This document shows positions 1-5,577 of a DNA stretch of 8,107 nucleotides, piece by piece. This DNA comes from Candidatus Aquidulcis sp. (GTDB taxonomy: Bacteria; Chloroflexota; Anaerolineae; Anaerolineales; E44-bin32), in the NCBI GenBank assembly GCA_020723365.1, contig DYJB01000131.1:1-8107 (forward strand), given 5' to 3'. The notes under the pieces were generated by a model. That model made no database searches, had not been told where the DNA came from, and worked only from the letters and a program-made list of their open reading frames with translations. A program made the position numbers and the translations under genes. Position 1 is the first letter of the stretch. Each line of letters opens with the position of its first letter.

Positions 1-269
1 ACGCGCAGCCCCAGGAAGACGTTGTGCTTGAGGCTGTACAGCTGGTAGACGATTGAGAAGCGCGGCTCCTCCGGCCAGAAGTCAACCGCCGTCAGCGCCG
101 CCAGCAGATCATAGCTCAGGCGCGGCTCGTCGTGGAGCAGCTGGCACACGGCCCGGATGGCGCCGCGGTCGACGACGACCGTGGTCTGGCCACGGAACGT
201 CTCGACGGCCGGGATGCGGTCGCCAAACCTGTCGCGCAGTACGGCGGCGCTGTACTCGAGGTGTTCCAT
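1..269 (-). CDS. nuoC: NADH-quinone oxidoreductase subunit C (NuoC), N-terminal part
   Basis: NuoC is the 30 kDa-type subunit of the peripheral arm of respiratory complex I, which passes electrons from NADH to quinone at the cytoplasmic side of the membrane. Only the first 89 residues lie in the window; the gene continues past the left edge. The visible part has the usual NuoC N-terminus: a short helical lead, then a stretch ending in DLLAALTAVDF (about residues 54-64), followed by FSIVYQLYSLKHN (71-83). That last stretch matches the family's Y-x-L-x-S-x-x-x-N strand pattern. The ATG at 269-267 shares one base with the TAA stop of nuoB (TAATG). A strong Shine-Dalgarno (GGAGGTG, plus-strand 275-281) lies 5 bases upstream, which fixes the start. 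It is the third gene of a nuoABC run. The identification rests on sequence pattern plus synteny with unmistakable NuoA and NuoB. Confidence 0.9.
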   Translation of the reverse strand, partial: MEHLEYSAAVLRDRFGDRIPAVETFRGQTTVVVDRGAIRAVCQLLHDEPRLSYDLLAALTAVDFWPEEPRFSIVYQLYSLKHNVFLGLR

Positions 270-763
270 TAACGCACCTCCGCGCTCGGGGCGGCGAATT
301 TCTCGCCGCGCACCTTGGCGTGCAGCGTCAGGATGCCGTGGATCAGGGCCTCGGGGCGCGGCGGGCAGCCGGCCACGTAGACATCCACGGGAACGATCTC
401 GTCCACGCCGGGCACGATGGCGTAGTTGTTGAAGACGCCGCCGCACGAGCAGCAGTCGCCCATCGCCACCACCCACTTGGGATCCGGCATCTGGTCGTAT
501 AGGCGCCGCAGCACGGGCGCCATCTTGCGGCTGACGCGCCCGGCGACGATCATCAGATCGCTCTGCCGCGGGCTAGGGCGCATCAGCTCCATGCCGAAGC
601 GGCTCATATCATAGTCCGCCGCCTGGGCGCTCATCATCTCGATGGCGCAGCACGCCAGCCCGAAGAGCATCGGCCACATGGCGTTGGTGCGGCTCCAGTT
701 GACCGCCTGCTCCAGGGTGGTGGTTACCGCGCCCAGGTTGCCGAGCTTCTGCTCTACTCCCAT
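269..763 (-). CDS. nuoB: NADH-quinone oxidoreductase subunit B (NuoB)
   Basis: NuoB carries the terminal [4Fe-4S] cluster N2 of complex I and hands electrons to quinone at the peripheral arm/membrane arm junction. The 164-residue protein is of normal length. The cluster ligands are visible: the adjacent pair C38-C39 in LACCAIEMM, C104 in GDCCSCGG, and C133 in VAGCPPRPEAL. SRFGMELMRPSPRQSD (54-69) and FNNYAIVPGVDEIVPVDVY (111-129) are family-typical. A longer frame exists up to 874, but its first 37 codons fall inside nuoA. The ATG at 763-761 is preceded by an AGAAGGGAG-type ribosome site 7 bases away and gives the family's normal N-terminus. The start overlaps the end of nuoA by 10 bases and the stop overlaps the nuoC ATG, so the genes are probably translationally coupled. 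Oddity: C105 and C107 give two extra cysteines next to ligand C104, where GACASSGG-like sequences are usual. Confidence 0.97.
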   Translation of the reverse strand: MGVEQKLGNLGAVTTTLEQAVNWSRTNAMWPMLFGLACCAIEMMSAQAADYDMSRFGMELMRPSPRQSDLMIVAGRVSRKMAPVLRRLYDQMPDPKWVVAMGDCCSCGGVFNNYAIVPGVDEIVPVDVYVAGCPPRPEALIHGILTLHAKVRGEKFAAPSAEVR

Positions 764-1110
764 TCGAGCGCTCCCTTCTTCCAGGCGTAGAGGAAACCGA
801 TCAGCAGCACGAAGAAGAACACCGCCATCTGCACCAGGCCGCGCACTCCCAGCTCGCGCAGCACGACCGCCCACGGGAGGAGGAAGACGGTCTCGATGTC
901 GAACAGGATGAAGAGGACGGCGACGAGGTAGAAGCGCACCGGCACCCGGCGCTGGCCGGGTCCGTAGGGGTTCATTCCCGATTCGTAGGGAGAGCCTTTG
1001 GTCGGGGTCGGTCGACGCGGGCCAAAAAGGTGCCCCAGCGCGACGGCGGCCACCGCCACGAAGGTGGCCACGACGATCAGGACCAGGATGGGAAGGAAGT
1101 CTGCCGGCAT
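754..1110 (-). CDS. nuoA: NADH-quinone oxidoreductase subunit A (NuoA)
   Basis: NuoA is a small membrane-arm subunit of complex I with three transmembrane helices. Its long first loop lies next to the quinone cavity. The 118-residue protein is of family length. It shows a first helix (about 6-28), the conserved loop KGSPYESGMNPYG (38-50), a second helix RFYLVAVLFILFDIETVFLLP (59-79) containing the conserved acidic pair D71 and E73, and a third helix (about 91-110). The ATG at 1110-1108 is preceded by a GGGGGTGAGG ribosome-site-like stretch 5 bases upstream. It is the first gene of the leftward nuo operon. The promoter at 1183-1212 lies upstream, predicting a leader of roughly 65 bases. The last 10 bases overlap the start of nuoB. 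Confidence 0.97.
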   Translation of the reverse strand: MPADFLPILVLIVVATFVAVAAVALGHLFGPRRPTPTKGSPYESGMNPYGPGQRRVPVRFYLVAVLFILFDIETVFLLPWAVVLRELGVRGLVQMAVFFFVLLIGFLYAWKKGALEWE

Positions 1111-1182
1111 GCGCGCCTCACCCCCGAGGAGTGGTCCCCGCTGCGATGTCGATAACTTTGACCCACTAAGGAAAGTGCGTTC

Positions 1183-1212
1183 ATTCTATCACAAGGCAAT
1201 CTCGAGGGTCAA
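1183..1212 (-). promoter_or_regulatory. Predicted sigma-70 promoter of the nuoABC operon (extended -10)
   Basis: Read on the minus strand, TTGACC (1212-1207) and TAGAAT (1188-1183) are separated by 18 bases. Each matches the sigma-70 consensus at 5 of 6 positions. The -10 box is preceded by TGA, giving the TGn extended -10 element. The predicted start is near 1176, about 65 bases before the nuoA ATG. The region is visibly more AT-rich than its surroundings. The call is by inspection only. Confidence 0.6.
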
Positions 1213-1223
1213 TCCAACAGACG

Positions 1224-1253
1224 TTGACAACTCGATGGGGCGCATGCGTTAAT
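1224..1253 (+). promoter_or_regulatory. Predicted sigma-70 promoter of the ABC importer operon
   Basis: A perfect -35 box TTGACA (1224-1229) is followed after 18 bases by GTTAAT (1248-1253), which matches the -10 consensus at 4 of 6 positions. The predicted start is near 1260, about 78 bases before the ATG at 1338. This promoter sits back-to-back with the nuo promoter; the two -35 boxes are only 11 bases apart. Confidence 0.5.
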
Positions 1254-1337
1254 GGGTCTACCGGCGCCTCGTCCAAACGATTGGGCGCCCGGCTGCCTGC
1301 CGCCCACCGCGCTCGGCTCGATCGCCGCGAGGAATGC

Positions 1338-2340
1338 ATGGCCCGCCGACGGCTCGCCCGCCTCCACCTGCCCCTCGCCATCGCCGGACTGGTCGTCGGC
1401 ATGGCAGCTTGCGCACCGGCGTCTCCCTCCCTGACGCGCGTGCGCCTCGGCTACTTTCCCAACCTGACCCATAGCCAGGCCTTGATCGGCCTGGCCCGGG
1501 GCGACTTCCAGCGCTCCCTGGGCCCCGAGGCCACGATCGAGGCCATGGCGTTCAACGCCGGGCCGTCCGTCATCGAAGCGCTCTACGCCGGCGAGATCGA
1601 CATGGCCTACATCGGCCCCAATCCGGCCATCAACGGCTTTGTGCGCAGCGGCGGCGAGGCCTTGCGGGTCGTCGCCGGCGCCACGAGCGGAGGGGCCGCC
1701 TTCATCGTCCGCCCACAGGCCGGCATCGATTCGCCTGACGATCTCAACGGCAAGCGCCTGGCCAGCCCTCAGCTTGGCAACACGCAGGACGTCGCCCTGC
1801 GCGCCTACCTTGCCGATCACGGGCTGGGCACAACCGAGCCCGCAGATCCTCGACCTCTTTCGCCGCGGCGAGATCGACGGCGCCTGGGTACCGGAGCCGT
1901 GGGCCACCCGCCTGATGGTCGAGGGCGGCGGCAGCCTGTTCCTCGACGAGCGCGACCTGTGGCCAAACGGCGAGTTCACCACCGCGGTCGTCATCGCCCG
2001 CACGGCCTTCCTCGAAGCTCATCCTGAACTGGTGAGGGCGTGGTTGGAGGCGCACGTCGAGCTCACCCTGTGGGAACGGGCCCACCCGGACGAAGCCAAG
2101 CTCCTGGCGAACGAGGCGATCGGCGAGCTGACGGGCGCGGCGCTCCCGCAGGCCGTGCTTGACGGCGCCTGGTCGCGCCAGCAGGTCACCTGGGATCCCC
2201 TGCGCCAGACGATCCTCGACTCGGCCTGGGCGGCCTACCACGCCGGCTACCTCGACGCGGAACCGGACCTGCGGGATCTCGTCGACCTCTCGCTGCTGAA
2301 TCTGATTCTCGAATCGCGCGGGCTGCCCGTGATCCCATGA
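1338..2340 (+). CDS. ABC transporter substrate-binding lipoprotein, sulfonate/nitrate/taurine type (SsuA/NMT1-like), frame broken near 1839
   Basis: This is the extracytoplasmic solute receptor of the ABC importer encoded by the next two genes. The ATG at 1338 has GAGGA (1329-1333) 4 bases upstream and gives a lipoprotein signal peptide: RRR at 3-5, a hydrophobic stretch 11-24, and lipobox MAAC with C25 as the lipidation site. The mature part resembles the SsuA/TauA/NMT1-like family: RLGYFPNLTHSQALIGLARG at the N-terminus, FNAGPSVIEALYAGEIDMAYIGPNPAI, then PQLGNTQDVALRAYLADHGL. After E167 (codon 1836-1838) the homologous reading moves to another frame, resuming at P (CCG, 1840-1842) with PQILDLFRRGEIDGAWVPEP and running to the TGA at 2338-2340. 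Family members usually have about a dozen more residues at this join, so a deletion of 3n+2 bases is inferred. Without a fix, translation continues out of frame to 2027. Repaired length would be about 345 residues. The substrate cannot be read from the sequence. Confidence 0.85.
1833..1845 (+). other. Frameshift and probable small deletion inside the substrate-binding protein gene
   Basis: Upstream coding is in the frame of 1338 (...GLGTTE ending at 1838). Downstream coding is in the frame of 1840 (PQILDLF...). One base (1839) is left over between them, equivalent to loss of 2 bases plus a multiple of 3. The missing family segment is estimated from memory of related proteins at about 11-14 residues, typically a GGDVxVxP-like strand. 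The exact deletion size is not visible here. Confidence 0.8.
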
Positions 2341-3152
2341 CGCCCCTGTCCCCTTCTCCCGTCTGGAAGCTCGAGCTGCGCGGGGTGAGCAAGACGTTCC
2401 GCTCATCGCACGGCGACTACCCCGCCCTGAAGGGACTGGACGTCAGCGCCGCGCCGGGCGAGTTTGTATGCCTGCTGGGGCCGTCGGGCTGTGGAAAGAC
2501 GACCGCCCTGAACATCATCGCCGGCCTGGAGCAGGCGGACAAGGGCGACGTCCTGATCGACGGCCGGCCGGTGGGCGGGCCGGGGCCGGATCGCGGCCTG
2601 ATCTTCCAGGAGGCAGCCCTGTTCCCCTGGCTGAACGTGCGCGACAACGTCGCCTTCGGCCTGGCGGCGCAGGGCGTGCCCCACCGCGAGCGCATGCGCC
2701 TGGCGGACTCCCACTTGGAGATGGTCCACTTGCAGGAGTTCGCCGCCGCTTCCGTTCATCAGCTCTCAGGCGGGATGAAGCAGCGCGTGGCGCTGGCCCG
2801 CGCCCTGGCGCTCAACCCCCAGGTGCTGCTGATGGACGAGCCGTTTGCCGCCCTGGACGCCCAGACGCGCGAGGCGCTCCACCTCGAGCTCCAATCGCTG
2901 TGGTCGGCCACCCGCAAGACGATCGTCTTCGTCACGCACAACGTGCGCGAAGCGCTGGTGCTCGGCGACCGCGTGCTCTTGCTTTCCGCCCGCCCCGGGC
3001 ACGTCAAGCGTGAGTTCCGCTGCGAGCTCCCCCGGCCGCGCCCGATGGAAAGCCACACGCTCGTCGACCTGGCACAGACCGTGATGCAGGATCTGCGCAG
3101 TGAGGTGCTCGCCGCCCAGCAGGAGGCCCGCCGTGAGCGGCGCTCGCCGTAG
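2337..3152 (+). CDS. ABC transporter ATP-binding protein, SsuB/TauB/NrtD family
   Basis: This is the cytoplasmic ATPase that powers the importer. The 271-residue protein has the complete nucleotide-binding set: Walker A GPSGCGKTT (48-56), Q-loop Q91 in IFQEAALFPWLNV, signature LSGGM (143-147), Walker B LLMDEP (164-169), D-loop ALD (172-174) and switch histidine H201 in VTHNV. The Q-loop context FPWL-x-V-x-x-N-V-x-x-G is typical of the nitrate/sulfonate/taurine group. The ATG overlaps the TGA stop of the binding-protein gene (ATGA). No strong Shine-Dalgarno is evident, so translational coupling is likely. That would make expression sensitive to the frame break upstream if the break is real. 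The 3' end overlaps the permease start by 20 bases. Confidence 0.95.
   Translation: MTPLSPSPVWKLELRGVSKTFRSSHGDYPALKGLDVSAAPGEFVCLLGPSGCGKTTALNIIAGLEQADKGDVLIDGRPVGGPGPDRGLIFQEAALFPWLNVRDNVAFGLAAQGVPHRERMRLADSHLEMVHLQEFAAASVHQLSGGMKQRVALARALALNPQVLLMDEPFAALDAQTREALHLELQSLWSATRKTIVFVTHNVREALVLGDRVLLLSARPGHVKREFRCELPRPRPMESHTLVDLAQTVMQDLRSEVLAAQQEARRERRSP
3121..3126 (+). promoter_or_regulatory. Shine-Dalgarno site that fixes the GTG start of the permease
   Basis: A perfect AGGAGG lies 6 bases before GTG at 3133-3135, inside the 3' end of the ATPase gene. It supports a GTG start rather than the in-frame ATG at 3100, which would add 11 non-hydrophobic residues and has no such site. Confidence 0.75.
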
Positions 3153-3894
3153 ACTGCTCTTCTTCGCCGGCCTGCTCGTGCTCTGGGAGGTGCTCGTCCG
3201 GCTGCACCTGTGGCCGGACTACGTCATCCCCTCTCCGCTGGCCGTAGCGCGCTCGCTCGTCGACGGCCTGGTCAGCGGGGTGCTCCCGCGGGCGATCCTG
3301 ATCAGCCTGCGGCGCGTGGCGCTCGGTTACGGCGTTTCGCTCCTCATCGGCCTCCCGCTCGGCCTGCTCCTCGGGCGGACGCGCCTGCTGCAGGACACGC
3401 TCGGCACGCTCGTGCTCGGACTGCAGGCGCTGCCCAGCATCTGCTGGCTGCCGCTGGCGCTGCTGTGGTTCGGGCTGTCCGAGACCGCCATCGGATTCGT
3501 GGTCGTGATGGGGGCCGTGTTGTCGATCACGCTCTCGACCGCCGACGGCGTGCGCAACACGCCGCCGCTCTACCTGCGAGCGGCGCGCACGATGGGCGCC
3601 CACGGCTGGCGGCTGTACGCCGGGGTGATCCTCCCCTCGGCCCTGCCCGCCATCCTGAGCGGCATGAAGCTGGGCTGGTCCTTCGCCTGGCGCTCGCTCA
3701 TGGCGGCCGAGCTGATCTACATCACGACCGGACTTGGCCAGGTCCTTACCCTGGGCCGCGAGCTGAACGATATGACCCGCGTCCTGTCCGTGATGCTGGT
3801 CATCATCGCCATCGGCCTGCTCACCGACTACGCTGTCTTCCGTCCGGCCGAGCAGCGTGTCCGGCAGCGCTGGGGGCTGCAGGGCGGATCCTAG
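3133..3894 (+). CDS. ABC transporter permease, SsuC/TauC/NrtB family
   Basis: This is the inner-membrane channel subunit of the importer. The 253-residue protein starts with three arginines (5-7) and a first hydrophobic helix (8-22). The family block WPDYVIPSP (27-35) follows, then roughly five further hydrophobic segments, consistent with about six transmembrane helices. The EAA-type coupling loop that contacts the ATPase is present at about 149-173: RAARTMGAHGW followed by VILPSALP. The segment LGWSFAWRSLMAAELI (180-195) is also typical of this permease group. The GTG start is chosen from the AGGAGG at 3121-3126. It is the last gene of the operon, and a hairpin at 3932-3958 follows the TAG stop. 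No sulfonatase, monooxygenase or nitrate reductase gene is next to it, so the substrate stays open. Confidence 0.94.
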   Translation: MSGARRRLLFFAGLLVLWEVLVRLHLWPDYVIPSPLAVARSLVDGLVSGVLPRAILISLRRVALGYGVSLLIGLPLGLLLGRTRLLQDTLGTLVLGLQALPSICWLPLALLWFGLSETAIGFVVVMGAVLSITLSTADGVRNTPPLYLRAARTMGAHGWRLYAGVILPSALPAILSGMKLGWSFAWRSLMAAELIYITTGLGQVLTLGRELNDMTRVLSVMLVIIAIGLLTDYAVFRPAEQRVRQRWGLQGGS

Positions 3895-3931
3895 TCGCCC
3901 GGCCGCGTCGGATCGTGCATCTCCCGGTACG

Positions 3932-3958
3932 CTGCGGGCGCCTCATCGGCGCCCGCAG
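3932..3958. terminator. GC-rich hairpin between convergent genes, probable bidirectional terminator
   Basis: A perfect 11-base inverted repeat, CTGCGGGCGCC (3932-3942) and GGCGCCCGCAG (3948-3958), encloses a 5-base loop TCATC. On the plus strand it lies 37 bases past the permease stop and is followed by GATTTC. On the minus strand it starts 4 bases after the rpoD stop. U-tracts are short or absent, so intrinsic termination could be weak. The position between two converging operons is exactly where a shared terminator is expected. Confidence 0.8.
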
Positions 3959-3962
3959 GATT

Positions 3963-5577
3963 TCAGGCCAGGTAATCGCGCAGGTGGCGGCTGCGCGTCG
4001 GATGACGCAACTTGCGCAGCGCTTTGGCCTCGATCTGCCGGATGCGCTCCCGCGTGACGTTGAAGTACTTGCCCACCTCTTCCAGCGTGTAGTCCTTGCC
4101 ATCCAGCAGCCCGAAGCGCATCTCCAGCACCTGCCGCTCGCGTTCGGTCAGCACCGACAGGGCGTTCTGCACCTGCTCCTTGAGCAGCTCGCGCGCGGCG
4201 GCGTCGACCGGCTCGGGCATCGTCTCGTCTTCGATGAAGTCCCCAAGCTGGCTCGATTCCTCCGAGCCAACGGGCGTCTCCAGCGACATCGGCTCCTGGG
4301 CGATGCGGATGATGCGCCGCACCTTGGCGGCCGCCCGGCGCCACTTGCGCTCGAGGGCCGGGTCGATGGTGCCTTCCCCGCCGACGCCGCGCTGGATCAG
4401 CGAAACGTCCTCGGGCTCCAGCAGCTCCATCTCCAGCGCCAGCTCTTCCGAACTCGGCTCGCGCCCCAGCTCCTGCACCAGGCGGCGCTGGACGCGCATC
4501 AGCCGGTTGATGGTCTCCACCATGTGAACGGGAATGCGGATGGTGCGCGCCTGGTCGGCGATGGCCCGGCTGATGGCGGATCCACCACGTGGCGTAGGTG
4601 CTGAACTTGTAGCCCTTGGCCGGATCGAACTTCTCCACGGCGCGCAGCAACCCGATGTTGCCTTCCTGGATCAGGTCGAGGAAGGCGATGCCGCGCCCCA
4701 TGTAGCGCTTGGCGACCGAGACGACCAGCCGCAGGTTGGCGCGGATCAGCGCCGCCTGGGCTTCCTCGGCCAGCTGGTGGATCTGGTCGGACTCGGCGCG
4801 CAGCACGCGCGGCTTGGGCGACCAGCCAAGGAAGGTGCGCGGGGTGGGGAGATTCTTGGCCTTCGCCAGCTTCGCGCTCAGCTTCTGCTGGACTTCGACC
4901 GGGAACAGATAACAGGCCAGGACGACCTCGAGGGCGTTGCGCGCCACGTGTTCCCAGGCGGGGTCGCTGCCCCACAGGCCGTTGCCCAGCCACGCCCGCA
5001 GGTAGGAGGGGGGATCGCCCTGCCAGCTGCTGCGCAGGTGAATCGCCTCCGCCAGCAGCAGGCGCAGGTCGGGGGCGCGCTGCCGCAGCCGGCGTGCGTC
5101 CTCCAGCATCCGCTTCCACGAGGTGCGCAGATCGTCGTACAGACGAGGCAGCAATCCGGAGGGAGGGTCTCCAGCCTTGCGCCGGCCGGAGCCCACGGCC
5201 GCCAGCAGGTCGATCCGGCGGGCAGCCTCCATACGCAGCGCCAACCACAGCTCCTGATCCGGCCCCAGGAGCTCCACGCGCCCGATCTCTTTCAGGTAGA
5301 GGCGAACGGGATCATCGGCCAGCTCGAGGGCGGCGGTGAGCTCCTCCAGGTCGAGCTCCTCCTCGCCGCCCTCCTCGGAGGCGTCGTAGACCTCATCCAG
5401 GTCGGGCTCGACGTCGACTGACTCGCTCTCGACCGACTCGGGGCTTTCCTCGGCTTCCAGTTCGGGTTCAGCCTCGATGTCGGCTTCGCCCTCGACCTCT
5501 TCCGGCGCGTCGAGGCCGGTCAGGTCCAGGGCTTCGTCATCCAGCGGCTTGTCGGACTTCCTGCCCGTTCGGCTCAT
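3963..5577 (-). CDS. rpoD: RNA polymerase primary sigma factor (RpoD/SigA), frame broken in region 2.4
   Basis: This is the sigma-70 primary factor, which directs RNA polymerase to housekeeping promoters. From the ATG at 5577-5575 it has an acidic low-complexity N-terminus (about 14-80), region 1.2 (DDPVRLYLKEIG, 88-99), a variable spacer (about 123-265), and region 2 (RANLRLVVSVAKRYMGRG, then DLIQEGNIGLLRAVEKFDP and YATWWIR, ending at R334). Coding then moves to another frame at 4574 (ISRAIADQARTIRIPVHM...) and continues through region 3 and region 4 (LTEREREVL-like at 478-486, helix-turn-helix LEEVGKYFNVTRERIRQIE at 500-518) to the TGA at 3965-3963. Repairing a 5-base loss gives about 539 residues. 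Uncorrected, translation runs out of frame to 3943. The start overlaps the dnaG stop (ATGA) with no clear ribosome site of its own, suggesting coupling to dnaG. A segment of about 30 residues is inserted in region 3 (about 388-418). Confidence 0.92.
4569..4578 (-). other. Probable 5-base deletion (frameshift) in rpoD region 2.4
   Basis: On the minus strand the sequence after TGGTGGATC is CGCCATCAGCC. The expected coding for WWIRQAIS in this family would be CGCCAGGCCATCAGCC. The observed form equals the expected one minus GCCAG, as if one copy of a short direct repeat (GCCA) were lost. Upstream codons are in the frame of 5577 and downstream codons in the frame of 4523. The lost residues are the Gln-Ala after WWIR, including the equivalent of E. 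coli sigma-70 Q437, which reads the upstream part of the -10 element. Confidence 0.85.

Noticed and set aside
53..502. 149-codon plus-strand frame opposite nuoC and nuoB
   Set aside because: It is antisense to two conserved complex I genes and its product is low-complexity.
764..874. N-terminal extension of NuoB by 37 residues
   Set aside because: It falls inside nuoA and lacks similarity to NuoB. The ATG at 763 has a proper ribosome site and gives the family's usual N-terminus.
1209..2406. Two minus-strand frames (1209-2003 and 1744-2406) opposite the substrate-binding protein
   Set aside because: Both are antisense to convincing family sequence in two plus-strand frames, and their products look like out-of-frame GC-rich translation.
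3943..4573. The out-of-frame C-terminus that would follow the rpoD frameshift
   Set aside because: About 210 residues stay open only because of GC-rich codons. The other frame over the same bases encodes a perfect sigma-70 region 2.4 to 4, so a new domain fusion is not believable.
4569..4578. Programmed ribosomal frameshifting in rpoD
   Set aside because: No slippery heptamer or stimulatory structure is evident. A shift would still delete the essential Gln-Ala pair, so a sequence error or mutation is more likely.
3210..4604. 464-codon open frame on the plus strand
   Set aside because: It overlaps the permease in another frame and then runs antisense through rpoD. The translation is low-complexity and Arg/Ala/His-rich with no family resemblance, as expected for GC-rich shadow frames.
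4534..5421. 295-codon plus-strand frame opposite rpoD
   Set aside because: It is an antisense shadow of the sigma factor with no ribosome site or recognisable domain.
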